Source: Streptomyces sp. PsTaAH-137 (lineage in GTDB: Bacteria > Actinomycetota > Actinomycetes > Streptomycetales > Streptomycetaceae). Taken from it: a stretch of 64,000 nt of DNA. The stretch spans positions 242,286 to 306,285 of the forward strand of contig NZ_QLLY01000011.1 in assembly GCF_003259365.1 (NCBI RefSeq), in the 5' to 3' direction. This document shows positions 1 to 6,343 of this stretch, one piece after another. Both the position numbers and the translations under genes were made by a program. The notes under the pieces are model-generated. The model was not told the origin of the DNA and searched no databases. It saw only the letters and a list, made by a program, of their open reading frames with translations. How positions within the stretch are numbered: the first letter of the stretch is position 1; each line of letters opens with the position of its first letter.

Positions 1-142
1 CGACGACGAGTCCGTCGGGCAGATCGTCGGGGTCCGCGCCGAGTCCGCCGAGGCCGGTGGAATCGTCCCGGCCGCTTCGGGGCGCGACCGGTCCCCACCG
101 TCCCCGCGCTCCTCGCGAGCCGCTCGTGCCGACGACGCTCAT
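1..142 (-). CDS. Probable sensor histidine kinase, N-terminal fragment
   Basis: An open frame starts at an ATG (140-142) and runs off the left edge without a stop, giving 47 residues that end in DDLPDGLVV. This is a low-complexity Gly/Arg/Ser N-terminus followed by what looks like the entry to a PAS domain. In Streptomyces a PAS-containing sensor kinase lies just downstream of the TrmH gene and before pheST, and the residues fit my memory of that protein. A GAGGTGGG purine stretch lies about 10 nt before the ATG. No catalytic domain is inside the window, so the function rests on synteny. Confidence 0.55.
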   Translation of the reverse strand, partial: MSVVGTSGSRGARGRWGPVAPRSGRDDSTGLGGLGADPDDLPDGLVV

Positions 143-199
143 CTCCCCGTATCCCACCTCTCGTCCCCATCCAGAAACAGGCCCGAGGTGGTCACCCTA

Positions 200-1042
200 C
201 TAGTCGGCGGTGACGGAACGGCACCCTCCGGAGGCGCGCTGTGCACGGGCGGAGGCGTACAGGCACACCGCGGCGGCCGTCGCGAGGTTGAGGCTCTCGG
301 CCTTGCCGTGGATGGGGACGCGCACGACGGCGTCGGCGAGTGCGCGGGTCTCCTCGGGCAGCCCCCACGCCTCGTTCCCGAAGACCCAGGCGGTCGGGGA
401 GCCCATGGTGCCCTGGTCGAGCTCGTCGTCCAGGTCGTCCTCGCCCGCGCCGTCGGCGGCGAGGATGCGCACGCCCGCGGCCTTGAGCCCGGCGACGGCC
501 TGCTCGACGGGGACGCCCACGGCGACCGGCAGATGGAACAGCGAGCCCACGGAGGCCCGTACGGCCTTGGGGTTGTACAGGTCCACGGAGGCGTCGGTGA
601 GGACCACGGCCTCGGCGCCCGCCGCGTCGGCGCAGCGCAGGACGGTCCCGGCGTTCCCCGGGTCACGGACGTGCGCCAGTACGGCGACCAGCTTGGGCCT
701 GGCCGCGAGGATCTCCTCGAAGGAGGTGTCCAGGAAGCGGCAGACGCCGACGAGGCCCTGCGGGGTCACGGTCGTGGAGATGTCGGCGATGACGCTCTCG
801 TCGGCGAGGTGCACCCGGGCCCCGGCCTGCCGGGCCTCCCCCACGATGTCGGCGTAGCGCTCCGCGGCCTCGACGGTCGCGAACATCTCCACGAGCCCGC
901 CGTGCGCGCCCGCCTCCCGCACGGCCTGCGGCCCCTCGGCGAGGAACAGCCGCTCCTTCCCCCGGAAATTCCGCTTCCCGAGCCGCCGGGCGGCGGCGAC
1001 ACGGGACGACTTGGGAGAGATCAGTTCAGGGACAGCAACCAT
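200..1042 (-). CDS. TrmH/SpoU-family RNA 2'-O-methyltransferase
   Basis: 280 residues. The SpoU fold is recognisable from three motifs: motif 1 with DPGNAG (about 127-132), motif 2 FGNEAWGLP (about 223-231) and motif 3 with ESLNLATAAAV near the C-terminus. The N-terminal 110 residues form the substrate-binding domain typical of 23S rRNA methylases. It should transfer a methyl group from SAM to a ribose 2'-OH in rRNA or tRNA through a trefoil-knot dimer; the exact nucleotide cannot be told. The ATG start is preceded by GGTGAG at 5 nt. It lies downstream of rplT on the same strand but behind a strong hairpin, so it is probably a separate transcript. Confidence 0.9.
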   Translation of the reverse strand: MVAVPELISPKSSRVAAARRLGKRNFRGKERLFLAEGPQAVREAGAHGGLVEMFATVEAAERYADIVGEARQAGARVHLADESVIADISTTVTPQGLVGVCRFLDTSFEEILAARPKLVAVLAHVRDPGNAGTVLRCADAAGAEAVVLTDASVDLYNPKAVRASVGSLFHLPVAVGVPVEQAVAGLKAAGVRILAADGAGEDDLDDELDQGTMGSPTAWVFGNEAWGLPEETRALADAVVRVPIHGKAESLNLATAAAVCLYASARAQRASGGCRSVTAD

Positions 1043-1063
1043 GACAACTCACCTGAGGAAGAA

Positions 1064-1113
1064 GCGCCCCGAAGGGGCGCGGGGAACTGCGCGACCGGCC
1101 ACAACCGGCCCGC
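1064..1113 (+). repeat. Streptomyces intergenic repeat (GGGGCGCGGGGAACTGCGCG type)
   Basis: The gap between trmH and rplT contains a short CCCC-GAA-GGGG hairpin followed by GCGCGGGGAACTGCGCGACC and a GGCC-ACAA-CCGGCC stretch. I recognise this from memory as a short element scattered through intergenic regions of many Streptomyces genomes. A second copy in the opposite orientation lies inside the coding region at about 7376-7435. It has no coding capacity. The role is unknown; a structured RNA or terminator-like function is possible. Confidence 0.7.
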
Positions 1114-1151
1114 ACACGACACACGACGGCAGACGGGACACCGAACGCACT

Positions 1152-1182
1152 CGGACCCGCAAGCGGCGAGCTTGCGGGTCCG
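1152..1182 (-). terminator. Terminator of the infC-rpmI-rplT operon
   Basis: A perfect 12-bp inverted repeat (CGGACCCGCAAG and its complement) with a 7-nt loop lies 28 nt after the rplT stop on the minus strand. It has no U-tract, as is common for Streptomyces terminators. Confidence 0.75.
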
Positions 1183-1209
1183 AAAATCACGTCCGGCTCA
1201 GCGGAGCGA

Positions 1210-1596
1210 TCAGGCGGCAGCCTTCGGCGCGTTGACGTCGGCCGGGAGGGCCTTCTGCGCGACCTCGACCAGCGCGGCGAACGCGTTGATGTCGTTGACG
1301 GCCAGCTCGGCGAGGATCTTGCGGTCCACCTCGATGTTGGCGGCCTTCAGACCCTGGATGAGGCGGTTGTACGTCATGCCGTTCTGGCGGGCAGCGGCGT
1401 TGATGCGCTGGATCCACAGCTGACGGAAGTCGCCCTTGCGCTTCTTGCGGTCGTTGTAGTTGTAGACCAGGGAGTGGGTGACCTGCTCCTTGGCCTTGCG
1501 GTACAGACGCGAACGCTGACCGCGGTAGCCGCTGGCCTGCTCGAGGATCGCCCGACGCTTCTTGTGCGCGTTCACCGCGCGCTTGACGCGTGCCAC
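1210..1596 (-). CDS. rplT: 50S ribosomal protein L20
   Basis: 128 residues, the usual L20 length. The conserved N-terminus MARVKRAVNAHKKRR and the central RLYRKAKEQ and FRQLWIQRINAA segments are present. L20 binds 23S rRNA early in assembly of the large subunit. The start is GTG (1594-1596) with AAGGAG 7 nt upstream. It is the last gene of infC-rpmI-rplT, the standard bacterial order, and is followed by a strong hairpin. Confidence 0.98.
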   Translation of the reverse strand: MARVKRAVNAHKKRRAILEQASGYRGQRSRLYRKAKEQVTHSLVYNYNDRKKRKGDFRQLWIQRINAAARQNGMTYNRLIQGLKAANIEVDRKILAELAVNDINAFAALVEVAQKALPADVNAPKAAA

Positions 1597-1692
1597 TTTG
1601 TAACTCCTTGTAGCGGGGCCGGGGTTGTCGTCACCCGACCCGAATTCGAATAGTCCCGGTTTAGCTGTGCGGGGCGCATGAGCGCCCGCGCA

Positions 1693-1887
1693 TCACTTGC
1701 CGAGAAGCTTCTTGATCTTCTTGGCGTCGCCCGGGGCCATCTCGGCGTTGCCGGTGAGGCGACGCGTCAGGCGCGACGACTTGTGCTCGAGCAGGTGGCG
1801 CTTGCCGGCGCGCTCACGGAGCACCTTGCCGGAGCCGGTGACCTTGAAGCGCTTGCTGGCACCGCTGTGCGACTTGTTCTTCGGCAT
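1693..1887 (-). CDS. rpmI: 50S ribosomal protein L35
   Basis: 64 residues. The highly basic L35 sequence begins MPKNKSHSGASKRFK and contains the HLLEHKSSRLTRRL block. The ATG start has GAGGAGA upstream. It sits between infC and rplT with about 95 nt to rplT and 124 nt to infC, and is presumably co-transcribed from the infC promoter. Confidence 0.98.
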   Translation of the reverse strand: MPKNKSHSGASKRFKVTGSGKVLRERAGKRHLLEHKSSRLTRRLTGNAEMAPGDAKKIKKLLGK

Positions 1888-2011
1888 AGCGCCGTTCTCT
1901 CCTCGTCAGTGGCGTTCCCGGCCGGTTCGTGCCAGAGGCGCGAACCGGCCGCGGGGGAACGTCAGTTGTGTCAGTTGGGTATCCGGAGCACACAGGCGGT
2001 GTGCCGACGGA

Positions 2012-2686
2012 TCATGCCTCGGCCGGAGCCTCGGCGGGGGTCTCGACCTCGGCCTCGACCTCGACCTCGGCGTCGGCCTCGGACTCGGCCGCGTTCTGCG
2101 ACTTGCCCGGGTTGGCCTTCGCGTCGGCCTTGCGGGCGGCCTGCGCCTCGCGGGCCTCGGCCATGGCCTCGGTCTTCTTCTTGTGCGGACCAAGAACCAT
2201 GATCATGTTCCGGCCGTCCTGCTTCGGGTTCGACTCGACGAAACCGAGGTCCTCGACGTCGTTCGCAAGGCGCTGCAGCAGTCGGTAGCCGAGCTCCGGC
2301 CGGGACTGCTCACGACCACGGAACATGATCGTGATCTTGACCTTGTCACCCTGCTTGAGGAACCGGACGACGTGACCCTTCTTGGTGTCATAGTCGTGCG
2401 GGTCGATCTTCGGCCGGAGCTTCATCTCCTTGATGACCGTGTGCGCCTGGTTCTTGCGCGCCTCACGGGCCTTCATGGCCGACTCGTACTTGAACTTCCC
2501 GTAGTCCATGAGCTTGCAGACGGGCGGACGGGCGTTCGCCGCCACCTCGACCAGGTCGAGGTCGTACTCCTGAGCAAGCTCAAGGGCCTTGGCAAGCGGA
2601 ACAATCCCGACCTGCTCGCCGCTGGGACCGACAAGTCGCACTTCGGGAACGCGAATCCGGTCGTTGATGCGGGGCTCGGCGCTGAT
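2012..2686 (-). CDS. infC: Translation initiation factor IF-3 (probable AUC start)
   Basis: About 224 residues. It has the N-domain (RINDRIRVPEVRLVG), the linker with PPVCKLMDYGKFKYE, the C-domain (MFRGREQSRPELGYRLLQRL) and an acidic Glu/Ala-rich tail of about 25 residues. IF-3 binds the 30S subunit and enforces start-codon choice. GAGGAGG lies 4 nt before an ATC codon at 2684-2686, and the residues after it align with the start of mycobacterial IF-3 as I recall it. A GTG at 2708-2710 is the usual computed start, but the ribosome binding site would then be inside the gene. Non-canonical infC starts are a known autoregulatory device. The frame stays open far upstream through the leader, which I take to be chance. 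Confidence 0.95.
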   Translation of the reverse strand: MSAEPRINDRIRVPEVRLVGPSGEQVGIVPLAKALELAQEYDLDLVEVAANARPPVCKLMDYGKFKYESAMKAREARKNQAHTVIKEMKLRPKIDPHDYDTKKGHVVRFLKQGDKVKITIMFRGREQSRPELGYRLLQRLANDVEDLGFVESNPKQDGRNMIMVLGPHKKKTEAMAEAREAQAARKADAKANPGKSQNAAESEADAEVEVEAEVETPAEAPAEA

Positions 2687-2690
2687 GGAT

Positions 2691-2697
2691 CCTCCTC
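2691..2697 (-). promoter_or_regulatory. infC ribosome binding site pointing to an AUC start
   Basis: GAGGAGG on the minus strand, 4 nt before ATC (2684-2686) and 11 nt after the alternative GTG (2708-2710). It is the only good Shine-Dalgarno sequence in the region and cannot serve the GTG. Confidence 0.6.
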
Positions 2698-2770
2698 GGT
2701 AGCACCACACGACGGCCTGGCGGACCGCCGCGTAACGTCTGTTACGTAAGTACCAACCGCGTCGAAGCAC

Positions 2771-2802
2771 AAAAAATGCCCCGGACGGTACACACGGGGG
2801 GC
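2771..2802 (-). terminator. Probable attenuator in the infC leader
   Basis: On the minus strand a 5-bp GC stem (GCCCC/GGGGC, 2778-2802) is directly followed by ATTTTTT (2777-2771), about 85 nt before the infC start. It lies inside the 5' leader, so it would end transcription before the coding region. A U-tract is uncommon in this GC-rich window, which makes it stand out. Two further hairpins lie upstream at 2861-2881 and 2904-2922. Confidence 0.5.
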
Positions 2803-2860
2803 TCCAAGAACTACCGGAGCACCGCCACGGGCAACCGCGGGGCGCGCTGTCGGACGGCTC

Positions 2861-2922
2861 CATCGTCCGTACGGAACGATGGGGACCGTCTGACCGGTGA
2901 CCCGCCGTCCTGTACGGACGGC
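2861..2922 (-). promoter_or_regulatory. Structured 5' leader of infC (two hairpins)
   Basis: A near-perfect palindrome CATCGT-CCGTACGG-A-ACGATG (2861-2881) and a 7-bp stem GCCGTCC/GGACGGC with a 5-nt loop (2904-2922) lie between the likely promoter and the U-tract hairpin at 2771-2802. Together they make up a roughly 300-nt untranslated leader. Other than this, 2687-3048 holds no gene. Confidence 0.5.
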
Positions 2923-2988
2923 CAGGTGGGAGATCGGAGCCTCCACTTGTGGGCCGGAGCACGCAGGTGTCCGGCCGGTCGTTACACA

Positions 2989-3018
2989 AGGTTAGCAGCT
3001 CTTGGGGGGTGCGCCCAA
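2989..3018 (-). promoter_or_regulatory. Candidate promoter of the infC operon
   Basis: On the minus strand TTGGGC (3018-3013) and TAACCT (2994-2989) are separated by 18 nt, a fair match to a vegetative Streptomyces promoter. It lies just inside the divergent gene's upstream region and would give a leader of about 300 nt. Confidence 0.35.
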
Positions 3019-3048
3019 CCGAGTGGGCGGCGGCTTATCGTGGGCCTC

Positions 3049-3429
3049 ATGAGTGACGCCATTCCCGCAGCCCCTTCGGCTGATTCCCCCGAGTCCCCCG
3101 ACTACGACGCGCTGACCCGCGACATCGCGGAGGTGCCCGCCGTCGAGGTCATCGTGACGGTGGCGGTCAACCTCATGAGCGCCGCCGCGGTGAAGCTGGG
3201 CCTCACCGAGGAGGGCGACGCCCACAAGGACCTGGACGAGGCGCGCAAGCTGATCCACGCCCTCGCCGGGCTGCTCGACGGCAGCGCGACCGAGATCTCG
3301 TCCTTCCACGCGGCGCCGCTGCGGGACGGCCTGAAGTCGCTCCAGCTGGCGTTCCGCGAGGCGTCGATCGTGCCGGACGAGCACGGCCAGGGCCCCGGCG
3401 AGAAGTACACGGGCGCCGTCTACGGCTAG
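3049..3429 (+). CDS. DUF1844 family protein
   Basis: 126 residues, acidic and helical, with no signal peptide or membrane segment. The core runs from DIAEVPAVEVIVTVAVNLMS through KLGLTEE to EARKLIHALAGLL, the DUF1844 pattern. It is a conserved actinobacterial neighbour of infC, transcribed divergently from it. The ATG at 3049 is chosen because the family begins close to there and the open frame further upstream has no such similarity. Its function is not known. Confidence 0.9.
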   Translation: MSDAIPAAPSADSPESPDYDALTRDIAEVPAVEVIVTVAVNLMSAAAVKLGLTEEGDAHKDLDEARKLIHALAGLLDGSATEISSFHAAPLRDGLKSLQLAFREASIVPDEHGQGPGEKYTGAVYG

Positions 3430-3438
3430 GACGCCCGC

Positions 3439-4170
3439 TCAGTCCCGTACGTACAAGGGCTCGCCCGGCAGGGTGGCCTCGGCCGGCAGCAGTGCCAGGT
3501 CGAGGCCGCGTGCCAGGCGGGCCCTCAGTGTTTCGTCGGCGGCGATACGGGCGGCCACCGCCCGGGCCGCGCCCTGCACATCGGCGTCCGCGTCGACCAC
3601 CAGGGCCAGTGTGCCGTCGGCCTGGCCCGGGCCCAGATAGGCGCGGGCCACCGCCGGCTCGGCCGCGACCGCCGCGCGCACCGCGCCCGTGACCGCCGGG
3701 TCGGTCAGCGGGTCAGCGCTCGTGCGGCCCTCCGCGAGGGCGTACAGGGCGGAGCCCGTCAGCTCGTAGGGCACCGGGCCCGCGAGGTCCAGGACGACGG
3801 TGTCGGCCTTCTCGTGAGCGGCGGCCTGGAGCGCCTGGTGCAGGGGCACGGCGACCGGGCGGGCCTCGGGGTCCCACAGGGCCAGGGACGCGGTGGAGGT
3901 GAAGGCGGGGAGCGCCGTGCGGTCGCCCGCCTTCAGGGTCGGCACCGCCATGTCGGACGTCTTCTCGCGGCGCAGGCCGTTCTCGTCCTCCTCGACCTCG
4001 CCGAGCACGGCGACGACGGGCACCAGGAGCCGGGCGCCCTTCAGCGCCTCCAGGACCGGGCCGTGGGCCGTGCGGTCCGTCGACCAGGCGGCCAGTGCCT
4101 CGGCCAGGCGCGGGTCCGCCGAGCCGTCGTCGTCGGAGAAACCGGGGTCGGGAATGTTCTTGTTCGCCAC
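3439..4170 (-). CDS. SseB-family protein
   Basis: About 243 residues with two SseB-like halves. The N-terminal half has the RLLVPVVAVLGE strand and a TSTASLALWDPEARPV segment, as in actinobacterial SseB-domain proteins. There is no signal peptide, so it is cytoplasmic. I chose the GTG at 4168-4170 because homologues start with (M)ANKNIPDPGF; an ATG 30 nt upstream (4200) is possible. It converges on the DUF1844 gene with only 9 nt between stops. The molecular role of this family outside enteric SseB is unclear. Confidence 0.85.
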   Translation of the reverse strand: MANKNIPDPGFSDDDGSADPRLAEALAAWSTDRTAHGPVLEALKGARLLVPVVAVLGEVEEDENGLRREKTSDMAVPTLKAGDRTALPAFTSTASLALWDPEARPVAVPLHQALQAAAHEKADTVVLDLAGPVPYELTGSALYALAEGRTSADPLTDPAVTGAVRAAVAAEPAVARAYLGPGQADGTLALVVDADADVQGAARAVAARIAADETLRARLARGLDLALLPAEATLPGEPLYVRD

Positions 4171-4266
4171 GTTCACCGACCCTACCGAGGGCGCGGCCAC
4201 AGGTTCTCAGCGGACCCTGAGCCCGGCCTCATGGTCCCCACAGGACCGGGCCGGAGCATCGGCCCC

Positions 4267-5199
4267 ATGTCTTCTGCTTCCCGTCGCCGGCGGTCGGCCG
4301 CGTCCCGCCGCAGGCCCCTGCTGTACGCGGCCGTCGCCTCCACGGTGCTTCTGAGCGGTACCGCCGCCACTACGGTCTACGTGAAGGCGCAGGCGCACGA
4401 TGCGACCGCGCTGGTGTCGCAGACGTCCGCAGCCGAAGGGGGCTCCTCCGTGTCGTCCTCCCCCACTCCCGCCGTCGACCGGAACGCCCTGCTCGCCGCG
4501 GCCGTGGACGGTCTGGACGGGTCCTTCTCCGTCGCCGTCCTCGACGTGTCGGCCGGCACCTCGGCCGCGTACGCCACCGACGACGGCGCGACGTACGACA
4601 CCGCGAGCATCGTGAAGGTCGACGTGCTGGCGGCGCTGCTGCTCCGGGCGCAGGACGACGGCCGCTCGCTGACCTCCCAGGAGAAGACCTACGCGGCCGC
4701 GATGATCCGGAACAGCGACAACTCCGCCACCACCGCGCTGTGGGAGACGATCGGCGGCGCGGACGGGCTCGACGCCGCCAACGAGCGGCTCGGGCTCACC
4801 GGGACCAGCGGCGGCGACGGACCGCTGTGGGGACTGACCCAGACCACGGCGGCCGATCAACTCGTCCTGCTCCAGCAGGTGTTCGGCACCGGCGGCGACT
4901 CCGTCCTGGACGCGGAATCACGCGCGTACGTCCAGGGGCTGATGGCGGACGTCGAGTCCGATCAGCGGTGGGGCGTCTCGGCGGCGGGCGGTGACGGGCT
5001 CGCGCTGAAGAACGGATGGCTGCGGCGGAGCACCACCCAGCTGTGGGACATCAACAGCATCGGGCGGGTGACCGTCGACGGGAAGCAGTACCTGGTCGCC
5101 GTGGTCTCCGACGGGAACACCACCAAGGACGCCGGGATCGATCTCGTGGAGGCCGTCGCGAAGGCCGCGGTGCCGGCGCTCAGCGACGACGACGCATGA
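4267..5199 (+). CDS. Secreted or anchored serine hydrolase, beta-lactamase fold
   Basis: 310 residues. An Arg-rich N-terminus and one hydrophobic segment (about 18-40) give a signal anchor, then a Ser/Ala linker and a class A-like penicillin-recognising domain. The three motifs are SIVK (SxxK nucleophile), SDN and KNG in place of KTG. It probably acts on an acyl-serine substrate outside the cell; true beta-lactamase activity is uncertain because KTG is altered. An ATG at 4231 is an alternative start adding 12 residues. Its last 20 nt overlap the end of the convergent protease gene. Confidence 0.85.
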   Translation: MSSASRRRRSAASRRRPLLYAAVASTVLLSGTAATTVYVKAQAHDATALVSQTSAAEGGSSVSSSPTPAVDRNALLAAAVDGLDGSFSVAVLDVSAGTSAAYATDDGATYDTASIVKVDVLAALLLRAQDDGRSLTSQEKTYAAAMIRNSDNSATTALWETIGGADGLDAANERLGLTGTSGGDGPLWGLTQTTAADQLVLLQQVFGTGGDSVLDAESRAYVQGLMADVESDQRWGVSAAGGDGLALKNGWLRRSTTQLWDINSIGRVTVDGKQYLVAVVSDGNTTKDAGIDLVEAVAKAAVPALSDDDA

Positions 5200-6343
5200 G
5201 GCGGTGGCTGCGCCACAGATAGACGGCGCCGCCCAGCAGGACGACGCCCAGGCCGCCCGCGACCAGGCTCACCCAGGTGGCCTGGCCCGTGTCGTCGGGG
5301 TCGGCCGGGCCCGTCCCGAAGTACTGCTCGCCGTACGCGGCCGACTTCAGGCCCTCCGGCTTCAGTTTCCGCGCCGCGGTGATCGCCGCCGCCGGGTCGA
5401 TCATGCCGAACCCGCGCGAGTCGTCGCGGCCGCCGGAGGGCGGGTCCTGGGCCGTGTCCTCGACGAGCTTCTTGATCTGGGCGGGGCTCAGGCCCGGGTG
5501 CGCGGCGCGGATCAGCGCGACGGCGCCGGAGGCGAACGCCGACGCGGCGCTGGTGCCCCAGGCCGCGTAGTACTTGCGGTCGGGATCCGGGGTGACGATG
5601 CCGCGGCCGGGCGCGGCGACCGTCGCGTACCAGCGGCGGGTGGAGAACGAGGCGCGCGAGCCGGTCGAGTCGACGGCCGTGGCGGTGATGACGCCCGGGT
5701 AGGCGGCCGGGTAGGAGATGTGGTCGCCCTTCTCGCCGCCGTTGCCCGCGGAGGCGACGACGGAGACGCCCTTCTTCAGCGCGTACTGGATGGCGTCGTC
5801 CTCGCTCGCCTCCGCGTGGGCGGTGGACGAGTCGTCGCCGAGCGAGAGGTTGATGACGTCGGCGCCGTGGTCGGCGGCCCAGCGGATGCCTTCCGCCAGC
5901 GCGTCGCCCCGGCTCTCGCGGGCCTTGGCGCGGTCCGGGTCGCCGTCCTCCAGGATCACGCGGACCGGGAGGATCGTCGCCTCGGGCGCCACGCCCATGA
6001 CGCCGTCGCCGTGGTCCTTGCCGTGGCCGTGGCCCGCGATGACTCCGGCGATGGCGGTGCCGTGGCGGGCCCAGGGGCGGTCGCCGCGCTGCGCGCCGAA
6101 GCCGATGAAGTCCTTGCCGGTGGCGACGTTGCCCTTGAGGTCCGGGTGCTCGTCGTCGACGCCGGTGTCCAGGACGGCGACGGTGACGCCCTTGCCCTTC
6201 GTGGTGCGCCACGCCTCCTGGGTGTGCAGGGCGTCGAGGCCCCACTGCTGGGCGCGGACCGAGTCGGCGTGCGCCGCGGTGGCGGGGAGCAGCGCGAGGG
6301 ACGCCACCGTCGTGAGGGCGGCGAGGGTGCGGCGGCGGTTCAT
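5180..6343 (-). CDS. Mycosin-like S8 subtilase with C-terminal membrane anchor
   Basis: 387 residues. It has a signal peptide (MNRRRTLAALTTVASLALLP to the Ala-rich cleavage region), a peptidase S8 domain and a C-terminal transmembrane helix followed by a basic tail. The catalytic triad is visible as Asp in LDTGVDDEHPDL, His in RHGTAIAGVIAG and Ser in GTSAASAFASG. This architecture is that of mycosins, the membrane-anchored proteases of type VII secretion, but no ESX ATPase or WXG100 gene is in the window. The start ATGA overlaps the stop of the upstream membrane-protein gene by 4 nt, so the two are translationally coupled. Confidence 0.92.
   Translation of the reverse strand: MNRRRTLAALTTVASLALLPATAAHADSVRAQQWGLDALHTQEAWRTTKGKGVTVAVLDTGVDDEHPDLKGNVATGKDFIGFGAQRGDRPWARHGTAIAGVIAGHGHGKDHGDGVMGVAPEATILPVRVILEDGDPDRAKARESRGDALAEGIRWAADHGADVINLSLGDDSSTAHAEASEDDAIQYALKKGVSVVASAGNGGEKGDHISYPAAYPGVITATAVDSTGSRASFSTRRWYATVAAPGRGIVTPDPDRKYYAAWGTSAASAFASGAVALIRAAHPGLSPAQIKKLVEDTAQDPPSGGRDDSRGFGMIDPAAAITAARKLKPEGLKSAAYGEQYFGTGPADPDDTGQATWVSLVAGGLGVVLLGGAVYLWRSHRLMRRRR

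Noticed and set aside
2687..2989. N-terminal extension of IF-3 from an ATG at 2987-2989
   Set aside because: The extension has no IF-3 similarity, spans the leader hairpins and U-tract, and ignores the GAGGAGG site.
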